NCBI RefSeq assembly: GCF_028476545.1
Contig: NW_026732030.1
Span: 372,001-436,000 of the forward strand
From: Physella acuta
Lineage: Eukaryota; Mollusca; Gastropoda; Physidae
Direction of reading: 5' to 3'
Length of the DNA: 64,000 nucleotides
Part shown: piece by piece, positions 12,401 through 23,290 of the stretch
How positions within the stretch are numbered: the first letter of the stretch is position 1
Layout: each line of letters begins with the position of its first letter
Program-made: the position numbers and the translations under genes
The notes under the pieces: model-generated
Databases searched by the model: none
What the model saw: only the letters and a program-made list of their open reading frames with translations
What the model was told of the DNA's origin: nothing

Positions 12401-15400
12401 AAAGTGTTTCTTACTTCTAGATATTTTGAACCCAATCCTGGTGATGGCAGACCTGACAACTATGGGTGTGATAGGACTCATCTTCCACTTCAACAGTTTA
12501 CGAAGACCATAAGGTAGCTGTTCAGCTAGTTAAAGTGTATACACATTACTAATAGAATTTTACACACATATTTTTTTATCTCTGCTAAAAAAAGTGAATA
12601 CACATATTTTTATATTTACTTGAATAAGATATCATCGTGTGGATCTACAATCTACACTTTAAGCTTTTTCTAGTGAAATAAATTACTTAAATATCAAATT
12701 ATGCAGTTGTTTTATTTACATTTTAGCACAAAAAGGAAATGTTTTAAACATGCCTGCTAATGTTTCTTTAAAACTGCTTGCCTATGAGATATTGCTCTAT
12801 CAAGTTAGGACATTTAAAAATAAAAGTACTGTGATGCAAAAAATGATGAGACAACTACAATAAAATTCTTGAGTTATAAACAGTCTACATACTTTTTTCC
12901 CCTTCTGAGACAAAATTTAGAGTTGGTGGTATTTTGTGGAAGAGGCTGTAGTTGAAGGCAGGTTTAATTACAAGTTTGTTGGAGGAAGACAAGGAAATGT
13001 TCTCATTCCTCTCATGCTGGGCTTGAGACCTGACAGCCAGAGAGCGCCCTGAGGAACCTGTGCTGATCACTGAGAACACTTCTGATTCAACTGGAATGTA
13101 AATGTGACATGATTCATACTAAAAGAATGGGTTGTGTTGGATCATTGTGGATATTGTAGACATGGAAGTTGAAAAATAAAGACTTTGGGATTATATACAT
13201 AAATATTGGGTTATAAAGCAAAGGAAACAGAATTATGGAAGTTATTTTTTTTTATTTAAGAAAAATAATTTAAAATACCTTCAGAGCTATTATCTTCTAA
13301 ATTATCTAACTCTTCCTCATCTCCAAGGTCATCACTTGTTTCTCCATCCCCTGGTAATCTCTCGCTGTAAAACATTATTTAAAATGTTAAATAAATGTTA
13401 CAAAACAAACAAAATATAGGTTTTATTGTTCCTTCAACACACATTTTTTTGTTGTTGTAATTCTCAGTTATAAAACATTAGAGTTGCAACATTGATTTTT
13501 TCTCCAAAGTCAAATTAGATAACTTTTCTTTTTGTTTTAAACATTGACATCCGCTTTGGATTGTCAGTAAAGTTTCTTTTTTTAAACTGATGAACAATGT
13601 TATATGCTCTTTAGATAATCTACAAAGAAAACAAGAGGTTAAACTATGCCCTCAGGCAACAATAATCTACATTAGAGAAAGCAACAGAAAGCTCATCTGT
13701 AAATGATGTCACTCAATGATAGTCAAATGCTCTCCTTAATACCTAACAATGTGTAGATAAATTTCGTCCCACTCTAAAGAATTTGCCAAAGTAAACCTAC
13801 AATGTTTGCTATGTCACACTTCTTACCCCAACCTTTTTCCCCTCCACACTGACATCATGTATGCCATTAGGGATAAGAGCGTCTATTTCAGTCAATATGT
13901 CAGTGAGGTCAGCAATTTTGCTATCATATTTAGCGGACTGCCATTGTGGTGTGTGTACCAGCTGTTATTCATGCAAAAATAAATCAACTATATATTACAG
14001 CAAAGTTCAGAAAATCTGTGATGGGCCACATTGCTAACAGTTAAGCCTAACCCTCTAGAGTTGAAATCATGTTAACAGTTAAGCCTAACATTGTTAACAG
14101 TTAAGTTTAACCCCCTAGAGTTGAAATCATGAGAATTGAGATGTGTCGGGATAGAATAAGGGATTTGTATTATAAGATTTTAAATTGCCATAGTCGCTAC
14201 CTTATTTTGGTTAAAATAGGAAACAACACTGCTTTATCTGCGACTAATTACAAGACACTGACATTAACTAAAAGCACTAATTAATTCACCAAAGCAGTGG
14301 GCGCATGAGCAATTTAATTAAACAAGATCGTCAATAGTATTTGTGCAGCTAACAAGACTGGATAGGCTCAGGCCATCAATAATTGATAGCCTACATGGTG
14401 TGGAGATGGGAGTATTGCGTGCTGCCAGATAAAAAATGCACACAAACTTGCTCTCGCCCTAGGTAGAATGTGAGAGAAGTTTAATTTTTTATTTCTGGAA
14501 CTAGTCACGCAACAAGTGCCCACATACAGATGGGGTCTTGTGTGCTGACCTAGAGATGTTTACGTCACAGTTGCTCACCTAGACATCATTTTGTGACATA
14601 ACCATCTCCAAACCATACAACATATGTGTTAATGTATGTTGATATCTGCTGCACTTGTAAATGTTTACAACTGAAACATAGTGAAGCAGGTAGTCGTAGC
14701 AAACAAACTGGACACATGTAGTTTTTTTTTGCTAGCACATTAGCTTCATGTTCCAACAGTAGCACATTAGTCTGATGTTCCAACAGTAGCACATTAGTCT
14801 GATGTTCCAACAGTAGAACATTAGTCTGATGTTCCAACAGTAGCACATTAGTCTCATGTTCCAACAGTAGCACATGGACACATGTAGTTTTTTTTTGCTA
14901 GCACATTAGCTTCATGTTCCAACAGTAGCACATTAGTCTCATGTTCCAACAGTAGCACATTAGTCTCATGTTCCAACAGTAGCACATTAGTCTCATGTTC
15001 CAACAGTAGCACATTAGTCTCATGTTCCAACAATAGCACATTAGTCTCATGTTCCAACAGTAGCACATTAGTCTCATGTTCCAACAGTAGCACATTAGTC
15101 TCATGTTCCAACAGTAGCACATTAGTCTCATGTTTCAACAGTAGCACATTAGTCTCATGTTCCAACAGTAGCACATTAGTCTCATGTTCCAACAGTAGCA
15201 CATTAGTCTCATGTTCCAACAGTAGAACATTAGTCTGATGTTCCAACAGTAGCACATTAGTCTCATGTTCCAACAGTAGCACATTATTCTCATGTTCCAA
15301 CAGTAGCACATTAGTCTCATGTTCCAACAGTAGCACATTATTCTCATGTTCCAACAGTAGCACATTAGTCTCATGTTCCAACAGTAGCACATTAGTCTCA

Positions 15401-18400
15401 TGTTCCAACAGTAGCACATTAGTCTCATGTTCCAACAGTAGCACATTAGTCTCATGTTCCAACAGTAGCACATTAGTCCCATGTTCCAACAGTAGCACTT
15501 TAGTCTGATGTTCCAACAGTAGAACATTAGTCTGATGTTCCAACAGTAGCACATTAGTCTCATGTTCCAACAGTAGCACATTATTCTCATGTTCCAACAG
15601 TAGCACATTAGTCTCATGTTCCAACAGTAGAACATTAGTCTGATGTTCCAACAGTAGCACATTAGTCTGATGTTCCAACAGTAGAACATTAGTCTGATGT
15701 TCCAACAGTAGCACATTAGTCTGATGTTCCAACAGAAGCACATTAGTCTCATGTTTCAACAGTAGCATTTAGCCTCATATTAGATGGTTTAGAATCTAGT
15801 TTGTTTGGGGGGGGGGGGGGGGCTATTCTGAATACTGGATTTTTATTTGTATTTTTACTATTATTACTTTATTTGTTACAAAGTGATTGTTAAGGAGATT
15901 GATCACTTTAATCGCTAGACCAATCTATTTGTAAACTTCTTAGTAAAGTCCTTTTGTGTTGACTTATTCAATGCATTACATTTAAAACACCACCATCATA
16001 TGGTGGCTGAAAAGTTGTAAGCCCACCATCACATACTAAGTATGTTTTGAACCCCTTCATCACTTATATTAAACTACTATTACAAAATGACTGGAACATT
16101 TTAAACCCCATCATCACTTGGTAGTGGCATCATTTTAAACCACCATTACAAAATAATTGGAAATGTTTTAAGGGCATATGCTCAGGAAAAAAACTTCTTA
16201 ATTAATAAACCCTTTTTTAAATATATTTGTGTGTATCTAAGTTAGGGTACTTAATGATATGTATATAAGTATGTACGAGATGTAGCAATCAATCTTTAAA
16301 TCTGTATATAAAATGAAAGACTAACTGAAACCACGTTCATGCTACAGGTAGTATATTCCTCACGCTATGACAGGGCTTTTAATAATGAAAATGAGGATAT
16401 GGTCTGCTGCCAATGTTCAGGTGAGAGTGAATAGTCTCCCTTGTCAGACCACACTTCAATATAAAAAATTCAAAGGAAAAAAAATTTCAATGCCTATTAT
16501 GGAGTCCATTCTCTCGCTACATTAATAAAGAACACACTGAATAATTCTATGGTGCATGGCTAAATAACCAAAGATGAAAGCTTTCCAATCTATTCAATAG
16601 CAAGAACAGCCCAGAGATTTCAATGCCCTGAACTGTTTTGTACATTTCTCACTATAAAGAAAATCGATTTGGGTTTTTCATTATGTTAACCCTAATAATT
16701 TACACACAAAACATCTGTTAACTAAAGTGAAAGACTAATGTTGTATCAGGTTAGGGTAAACCTAAGTATTCTTTCCCATAGAAAAGTATTAGTCTTGCTT
16801 AAGAAGGGGAAAAAAGACAACCAAAATATAATTAAAATTTGGAGTGTCTATTTCTTCAAAGAAATACAGTTATGTCTAAAGTATTTGACTGTGATTTGTT
16901 ATTGAAAAGACTACATAGTAGTGAATTAGGAGTGAATTAAGTACTTCTATGCAATGATATTAATATTTGTAGTTAAGCCTTAAGCCACAATATTATTTTC
17001 AATTCAGTAGGAGACGAACTATACAAAAGTATGGTGAAATCATAAACTATACCAACAAGACGTAAAAGCTTAATTTTACAAATAAATAATGAATTGGAAA
17101 CTTAGCTATATGAAATGTAATGGATATCTATGATTGTGTAGTGATAGTATTTAAGCCATCTATGATTGTAACAGTGGTATTATTTAAGCTTATCTAAGAT
17201 TTTGGTAGTGATAATATTTAAGCTAACTATGATTGTGGAGAGCATATAGGCCTATACATATGTAAGATTTATACCTATTTTAGCTAGTATTTGCCAGACC
17301 CTAACATTAACCTTAATAATAAAGAATAAAAAAAAACCTTGTAAGTATAACTTTAAAAAATTATCAAGATAAGCTTACCCTGACGGCGAGGACTCGCTTC
17401 CTTCTTCTGCAGTATCAGATTCATTTTCCATTTCAGATTCTTCATTCACAAGTTTATCTTTTATATTATCTTCATCATCTCCATTTGAAATCTGGTCCCA
17501 ATTGTAAATCTTTTCTCTTGAGGTTTTAAACTTTTCATACACAAATTTGTTTTCAACTGGGGCACCATCGCCAATAATCCTAGACTCCACCTTGACCTGG
17601 GCAGGTTTCACATCACTGACCTGTGCCAGTTTTTCTTGAAGCAAAATATTCTTCAGGTTTTGTTTATCTGTGTGGGGTAGAGTTTTTTTGCTTAGCTTGA
17701 CTCTAAGAGGCAAGTGTTTTCTGACAACTTTAACGCTTTGAGTAGAGCTTTCTATGACTTTGGATCTAGTCAGTGCAGTCGGTGGCTTATTCTTGTTGGT
17801 GAGGTGACTTTCACTTACTTTATTTTTAGTAAAGGCAGGTGAGGGTTTCTCTTTGGCACTTGAACTATACTTTATTTCAAGCTGAAGACTAGCATTGGCT
17901 CTCTCAAGTAACGGACGAGGAACACGCAGCACTTTGTCTGAGGCTGGGCGTGAATTTTTGTCAAAAAAAGGTAGACTGGGAGTGTGACCATTAGGGTAAT
18001 TAAGAGCTGCAGGTTGGTGGTTAGAAATGTTGGAAGAGTTGATATTTCCAGAAACTAATTCATTGGCCTTGGAATGCCGTATATGATCAAAAGCATTTCG
18101 AAAGTTAAAAGAACTTGTCATTGCATTTGAAACAGGTACTTTTTTAACATTCTTAAAGAAAGATGTTGCTCTTTGTTCTGTAAGGGATGAAGAAGCATCA
18201 ATCATTATTTTTTTCTAAGTGAGTATTTAACAATAGCAATCTCAAATTTTAAAATTAAATTTTAAATCTGTAATACTCTCAGCCTAGTTTAAAAAAAAAT
18301 TAATTAACTAAATTATCTAAAAGGTATGCAACAGGGTGGATTAAAAATCACAAGGAAGATAAATTATACACAAACAGCAGTGAGCAAAATTAAATTACTA

Positions 18401-19554
18401 GCAAACTACCATAGGCTTGTAGTAAATATCTTTTCAATCAAAACAACAAAACATATCCAAATTTAAATAAAATAACATAACATATTGTGCGTAAGTATTA
18501 ATTGGTCAGGTGAAAATGGATAAATAAAGTCTCTAAGGATAATTGATCTCGTGGTCTTGAAAAACTCTGAAATGAACATCAAGTTAGCTTACTGATTACC
18601 TTCATCAGGCTTTACATTCTGATTCTCTGATGCTGTAAAGGCAGGGCTGTGATTATCTAAGGCTTTTGTATTGGTTCCATTTGGTGGAATTTTACATTCA
18701 ACTACACTTTCTTCTTTTAGAAGCTCAGCAGGAAGTTCATTGTTTTCATTAATAAGAGCACCATATTGATTGCTGTTGTGTAAGATTTGGGTATCTGTAT
18801 TTGTCATAGGAATGCTAGACGAAATCGGAATGGCAGTTCGGAGTTCTTTTTGAATAAATAAATTCTTATCAATATTTGTATTACTAGAAACCACAGCAGT
18901 AGTGGAAGCAAAATAAAATTTAGCTTGCAAAGCACTTTTTCTAGCATGACGGTTAGATGGACTAGGACTGCCTTGATTTTTCAGAGGATCTGGAATAGAG
19001 GAAACTCTTTTTCTCTCTGGATTACTGAGTGTTGACATGCTTTTTGGACGCAGAAAATAATTTCTATGAAAAAGCGGATCTGATAATTCTGTGGCATTAG
19101 TATTCTCCTTAGGTTGTTCGTCAGTACAGTCACCATTGATAACTGATCTTACTTCATGTGCAGTCACTGGTCTAGAATATGGATTCAAGGATAGACAAGG
19201 CTTTCTTCTTGTCAGGGGCTGCTTATTTTGTTGTGTGGGAATTGGTTTGAGAACACTTGTGTTTTCAGGTTTGTGAGGCTGATGAGAAGGCATTACCTTA
19301 CCATTAGTATTAAAACTGTTAGGAGGATTAGTACAAACACCCATCACATCTTTTCTGATTAATAAACTGTCACCTTGATCCAGTGGATTCAGGGGTTTTG
19401 TCATTGTAGTATCATACTTCAGAGTGGGTTTAATAGTCTGCTGCCGAAGAGGAAGCTGTTTTTTGAGACTGAGCTCTTCCAACCCCACAGACAAGCTTTC
19501 ACATGGATTTCTGCCATTTTCCATAGCTTCTCTGTGTACATCAGAATAGTACAT
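3450..19554 (-). CDS. TTLL4: TTLL4-type tubulin polyglutamylase, 17 coding exons seen
   Basis: Tubulin-tyrosine-ligase-like enzyme; TTLL4 of vertebrates starts glutamate side chains on tubulin and nucleosome assembly proteins, using ATP. Coding exons read high to low: 18600-19554, 17379-18177, 13279-13364, 12893-13090, 12415-12525, 11997-12073, 11321-11515, 10934-11016, 10659-10787, 10318-10440, 9105-9203, 8500-8634, 7362-7487, 6982-7093, 4025-4235, 3797-3870, 3450-3498. All have GT-AG borders and phases that join. Residues 1-680 are a poorly conserved, Ser/Lys/Asn-rich N-terminal half with an acidic stretch near 570-610. The TTL catalytic domain follows (about 680-1040): [34 protein letters not shown], the ATP-binding KWIIKP and [34 protein letters not shown], and [18 protein letters not shown] with [16 protein letters not shown]. 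Then [13 protein letters not shown]. About 1187 residues before the uncertain tail, near human TTLL4 (about 1200). TTLL4 fits better than TTLL5 because of the N-terminal length and motif wording. The last exon is unresolved: 3797-3870 could also read on to a stop at 3770. Confidence 0.93.
4872..6239. mobile_element. Fold-back DNA element with ~300-bp inverted arms made of tandem subrepeats
   Basis: Both sides carry the identical 8-mer AGGCTAAC (4864-4871 and 6240-6247), a target-site duplication. The ends are GGTGACAGGACAAATGATC and, on the other strand, GGTTCCATGACAAATGATC. The outer ~215 bases of each arm are tandem copies of GGACAAATGATCTCA and GACAAAATATCTCA. The arms then continue in unique, still inverted sequence (for example TTTTAGTTGAT, AATTGACTGTCA, ATGGTTTT) to about 5170 and 5930. 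The ~760-bp centre has no long reading frame, so it is non-autonomous. The 8-bp duplication fits hAT, Merlin or P, or a short Mutator-type site; the class is undecided. It lies in a TTLL4 intron. Confidence 0.85.
6580..6682. repeat. Three-copy 34-bp direct repeat
   Basis: Three adjacent copies of AATAGTTTTTGGTATGCATG followed by TTGAATGTTTTCTG, nearly identical, in a TTLL4 intron. Few copies and little divergence suggest recent slippage. Confidence 0.85.
7505..8098. repeat. 35-bp minisatellite in a TTLL4 intron
   Basis: About 16 copies of a 35-bp unit made of GTAATCAAAGTGTTTAGAGT followed by TACAGTGTTGTAACA. Two main variants alternate, with TACAG or TGCA(G/T), and TAACA or TCACA. The array fades into diverged copies to about 8300. 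It lies between TTLL4 exons 8500-8634 and 7362-7487 and does not touch their splice sites. Confidence 0.93.
8655..8790. repeat. 31-bp minisatellite, about four copies
   Basis: Copies of ACAACATTAAAATGGTTGAA followed by ATTACATTGAT, the last ones decayed, directly upstream (minus-strand sense) of the TTLL4 exon that starts at 8634. Confidence 0.85.
10095..10275 (+). mobile_element. Truncated SINE body (no tRNA head)
   Basis: Contains GGGTCCACCCAGCTCTGATG, GGTACC, ATTAGGGAAAGTAAAGG, GCTGGGC and GCTGACCACACC, then GAACTCTACTTCACC, in the same order as the full SINE at 37837-38103. The tRNA-like 5' part is absent, so this is a 5'-truncated or old copy inside a TTLL4 intron. Confidence 0.75.
13827..13961 (-). 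other. Orphan exon-like block in a TTLL4 intron
   Basis: On the minus strand an acceptor (AATAACAG) is followed by 45 open codons and a good donor (GGG|GTAAGA). The translation is protein-like, with [20 protein letters not shown] and then [15 protein letters not shown], and base composition is richer in GC than the surrounding intron. It is phase 0 at both ends, whereas the neighbouring TTLL4 exons (17379-18177 and 13279-13364) join directly in phase 2; inserting it would meet a stop. It is therefore not a normal TTLL4 exon. It may be a fragment of a transposable-element protein or of a nested gene. Not recognised. Confidence 0.4.
14030..14125. repeat. Short tandem duplication
   Basis: GTTAACAGTTAAGCCTAACC and CTAGAGTTGAAATCATG occur two to three times in a row with small changes. 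Local slippage product in a TTLL4 intron. Confidence 0.7.
14709..15767. repeat. 27-bp minisatellite (9-residue frame) with a duplicated edge
   Basis: About 37 copies of GTAGCACATTAGTCTCATGT followed by TCCAACA. Because 27 is a multiple of three, the minus strand stays open as repeats of LLLEHETNV for about 300 codons. The array lies in the large TTLL4 intron between 17379 and 13364. The left edge is doubled: GGACACATGTAG, a T run and GCTAGCACATTAGCTTCATG occur at about 14711 and again at about 14877, so a ~167-bp piece with array plus flank was duplicated. Nothing suggests translation. Confidence 0.93.
15768..17378. other. Remainder of the large TTLL4 intron, no gene seen
   Basis: Starts with a run of about 18 G near 15808, then AT-rich sequence with short decayed repeats (for example CACCATCA and ATTTAAGC blocks around 15990-16150 and 17150-17230). 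No exon or RNA gene can be supported. Confidence 0.6.
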
Positions 19555-19627
19555 TGTTTACCTGCAACCAGGTAAATCCTAATGCATCAAATATAAGAGA
19601 CTTATGATCCAAATGTCAGCCTGGAAT
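19555..19627 (-). other. TTLL4: 5' untranslated part of the first TTLL4 coding exon
   Basis: On the minus strand a strong acceptor, a T run followed by CTCTGCAG (19628-19630), precedes 73 bases that lead to the ATG at 19552-19554 (context AAACAATGT). The transcript must therefore begin further upstream, with at least one non-coding exon. Confidence 0.6.
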
Positions 19628-21200
19628 CTGCAGAGAAAAAAAAATTCTTAACTGTAATGAACATTTTTACATTCATTGTAGCTTTTAAAAATAAAGACCC
19701 TTAACTTTTATTTTAATTTTTATAAGTAAGTACTTCATGTTAATGTTTGGTGAACCTTTTTATCATAAGCTCATTTTCTAAACTATATTGGAGAATTTCT
19801 TTTCTAACTTGAACATATGTGAGACTCAATTCTAGCATCTACTCCTTACTGTTATAACAATAATACTATAATTCAATGGAGTGTTGATATAAAGTCAGAA
19901 GAATATGTTGTAAGCTTATTAAGTAAAATTAATAATTATTGTAGGACCAAGGCCTAAATGTTTTAATATTACATATTTTATAATTATATAAGCTATAGAC
20001 TTATATAAGATATATATATATTTTTTTCTAGAACTTAAATAAAAAGCTTAAATACAATTCAGAATACTTAAGATACAATTAGGATTTGAGCAAAGTGAAA
20101 TCTGTAAGATTAAGTAAATTTAATTAGGCCTTTTAGCATGCTTATCAATATTATTTAATCAGTATTTAATAAAAAAAATATAAAAGTTAAAAGATACAAA
20201 AGCACTTCAAATTTTCTCTTCTTGCACTTGTGGACCTAGACTCTAGACATCTAGATTTTCTCTAGATCTAGTTCGTCTTAATTAATATTTCTTTTTATAT
20301 TAATAAAATTGACTTAAACAATCATCTTTTACTCTAGACTGTAGGCTTACTAACTAGACTCTAACCTCTACACTCCACTAAAGTTAAAGAGTTAAGTTCG
20401 GGTTTACAGTATATAGTATATAGTATTATTAGTAACCTGTGCCTGTAGGTATGCTACTCATTACTACTCAACAATTTTGTAGTTACAAAATGTAAAATAA
20501 AATGTGTATTATACATTACTTATTACTTATAGTAACTAGTTATTTACTAGCCTACTATAGATCTACTTAGTATTACTTAGATCTAGATCTAGTTAGAATA
20601 GTAATAAATAGTTGAACCTACTTTTAGTACTAGCCACTTGCGACTAGGCCTCTAAGACTAAGACGTTTTTTAAGCCATGGCATAGCCTACGGGCTACGGC
20701 TTCTTAAATTTTTAAATTAATAAATTAGTTAAAATTTAGATCTAAATTTTAAATTAGGCTTATTCAACTTATTGGCTTATTTTTTAAAAAATCAACAATA
20801 AAATTAAAAATGTAGACAACCTAGATTCTAGTCTAGATCAATGTGAATATATTTCATAATATTTGAAGTCTAGATTAATGTTTAAATTTAATATTCTAAT
20901 AATGATTGTAATTTTTCACGAACCTTCTACATTGCTTAGGCTACAACCACTAAAATTTAATGGCATGACGTACGGTACGTATGTTCCGCCATTGATCAAC
21001 AATATGTGAGATGCTAAGAAACAGCGACGAGTTTAACAATTCAGCCAATCAAAACCAAGAATAGAAAAAATCGATTGCCACTAAAAATTAGAGACCGGAA
21101 TAAAGGGAGGCTACTGAGTAAAATATTTGTTCATGTGAGAAAAACATAGTTATTTGGTATTTTCACAGATTTTTTAACAAAATAAATTCATTTTTAAACC
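19628..21200. other. TTLL4 upstream region, rich in TCTAGA/AGATCT words
   Basis: Very AT-rich DNA packed with palindromic TCTAGA, AGATCT and AGGCCT words. The short GC-richer stretch at about 20930-21020 (GGCATGACGTACGGTACGTA, with a CGTAC palindrome) is the most likely place for the TTLL4 promoter and first non-coding exon; this is inference from position and composition only. Confidence 0.35.
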
Positions 21201-21635
21201 AAGAATCGGGTTTATAATTTTTTTGTGTGTTCTCTATACACTTCAGAGATCTGAGGTGGGGGGGGGGGGCGAGTTTTAGAAATTTAGGATGATGTGTAAC
21301 ATTTATTTGTAGCCTATTTTTAATGATAAAAAAGCGTGTAAATTATCATTAGGAAAACGGTTACATAGAAAGAGAAGAAATGTGTACTGTTATTAAGTCA
21401 TCTGGAGGTTGTTTTTTTTAAATGGCTAGCTCATGAAGCGATTCGAGGGAGGAACATATTGGGCTTCAAAGGCGTAAAATTATATAATTTATGGACCCCG
21501 GCATTAATTTAGGCCCTTTAAATGTATAATTTAAAAATTGTAATTAGTTCTAGATCTCTTTAACCCACAAAGAGAGACACAGACAGGTCCTGCTGATCTC
21601 ATTCTATGCACTATAAATAAAGATGGTAGCTGCAG

Positions 21636-21882
21636 CAGGGGGGGGGGTGCGGACCGCACCGGGTGACACCATTTAGGGGGTGACACCAAGGCAAAAAATA
21701 GCAAAATATATAGAGAAAAATTTGAGGGGGGGGGGTGCAAATCGAAAGTTTGAGGGGGGGGGGGTGCAAATCGAAAGTTTGAGGGGGGGTGCAAATAAAA
21801 AATTATGAAAGTTTGTCCCCGGTAAGGTTGCTATGCCTCTGGGGGTGACACCGTTAAGTGGCCGCACCTCGCTACGCCACTG
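21636..21882. mobile_element. Short hAT-type element, GGCGTAGC family
   Basis: 247 bp with the terminal pair CAGGGGGG / CTCGCTACGCCACTG and a perfect 8-bp target duplication AGCTGCAG (21628-21635, 21883-21890). The interior has G-runs with GGTGCAAATCGAAAGTTTGA repeated and GGTGACACC. It cannot encode a transposase. CAG-starting ends with an 8-bp duplication are the hAT signature. Confidence 0.9.
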
Positions 21883-21904
21883 AGCTGCAGTATTATTACT
21901 ATTC

Positions 21905-22022
21905 TAAAATTTACTGCGGGGGGCGCGGACACTGGTAAAAGTATATTATTTTCTATTTAAGTTCTATTTCGTTTGTGTGTGTGTGTGGGGGGGGGGGGGT
22001 TAGACGTAGGAAGAAACTCTGT
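21905..22022. mobile_element. Partial copy of a third hAT-type family (TTTCTTCC ends)
   Basis: GCGCGGACACTGGTAAAAGTAT followed further on by a G run and GGAAGAAACTCTG matches the right part of the element at 51688-51995. The left end is missing or unrecognisable. Confidence 0.5.
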
Positions 22023-22476
22023 TTACAAAAAATAACACTGACATCGACTATGCTGATGTAAATTCCAAGGGCAGTCATAGGCTGACATCACTACGCTTGA
22101 ATGAAATCAATGTAAAATGTTAATACACCAATACACCAATACTCATACAACGCATATATGTGATTTTTGCATCAAAGTGTGCTGTGCATATCTATTTTTG
22201 TTATTTTGCTTTTCGTTATTTTGTAGAATTCTTTAAAAATTAAACTTATAAGAAACAACATCACATGAACTAAACCCCAGATCATTAACATGTCATGTTC
22301 TTTTATCCCAAAACTTCAACTTCAAGCTAATATTTTTAAAATTGTTGGTCGATTTCAAAATAAGGTATTTTATTGTAGGCATCGTGGACTTGTGAGATAT
22401 GCAGAGTAGTCACGATCATTGCTCTTGAAATAACTTTAACGAGTATTATTTGCAATAGCTGTATGATTGTCTGAAA

Positions 22477-22916
22477 CAGTGTCGTCGCTAGGTCGGATGT
22501 CACCCGGTGCGGTACCCTCATGGTGTCACCCCCCCCCCCTTTTTATTTTCTCTGTAAATTTTGCAGTTTGTGTCATATTCCTCCCCCCCCCCCCCCCCCC
22601 CCCAACATAAATCTTTTAAGTGTTCACATTTAATACTAATGATATTTATCTATAGTCGGTTCTTAATACAACCAGGTGTAGCATTTGTTTTTCTGTATAG
22701 TTTGCATGTTTACGTCATGGTGTATCCACCCCCCCCCCCCCCATCATTGTCGCAATCGTCATTATGTACTTAAAATAATTTTTTAGCTTTAATTAACCAT
22801 TCATTGAACTGGGAAAAAACATTATTTTATATATTTTGCTATTTTTTTTGTCTTGGTGTCACCCCCTTAATGGTGTCACCCGGTGCAGTCTGCAACTCCC
22901 GCCCGCGACGCCTCTA
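22477..22916. mobile_element. hAT-type element related to the GGCGTAGC family
   Basis: 440 bp starting CAGTGTCGTCGCTAGGTCGG and ending CGCGACGCCTCTA, with a perfect 8-bp duplication GTCTGAAA on both sides (22469-22476, 22917-22924). It shares GTGTCACCCGGTGCGGT and GGTGTCACC with its neighbours. It carries three long C runs and no transposase frame. Confidence 0.88.
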
Positions 22917-23066
22917 GTCTGAAACCATTCATAGATTAAATTAAATGTAAGAGCATGCATTTGGAGATAATTTATAGTTTAAAACTGGAATTTAGCAAAA
23001 TAATTAGAAAGAAAATGTATTTTTATTTTCTTTGTGCAGGGTGTGACCAAAGTACATCGTACATGT

Positions 23067-23290
23067 CAGGGGCGTAGCGGGGGGTGCGGATCGCACCGGG
23101 TGACACCATTTAGAGGGGTGACACCAAGGCAAAAAATAGCAAAATATATAGAGAAAAACTTGAGGGGGGGGGGGTGCAAATAGAAAGTTTGAAAGTTTGT
23201 CCTCGGGAAGGGACGCTACGCCTCTGGTGGGGGTGATACCATTATGATTAAGTGCCGCACCGGGTGACACCCGACCTCGCTACGCCACTG
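23067..23290. mobile_element. Short hAT-type element at the edge of a 33-bp minisatellite
   Basis: 224 bp, begins CAGGGGCGTAGCGG and ends CTCGCTACGCCACTG, with the same interior as 21636-21882. The flanks (GTACATGT before, TACATGGT after) share TACATG but are not a clean 8-bp duplication. The right flank is already part of the first minisatellite unit. Confidence 0.8.

Noticed and set aside
14586-15768. Minus-strand frame of ~300 codons with LLLEHETNV repeats
   Set aside because: Produced by a 27-bp minisatellite in a TTLL4 intron; perfect periodicity at DNA level, with silent sites no more variable than coding ones.
16320-16440. Exon-like piece ending TGTTCAG|GTGAGA on the plus strand
   Set aside because: No good acceptor and no continuous frame; antisense inside the TTLL4 intron.
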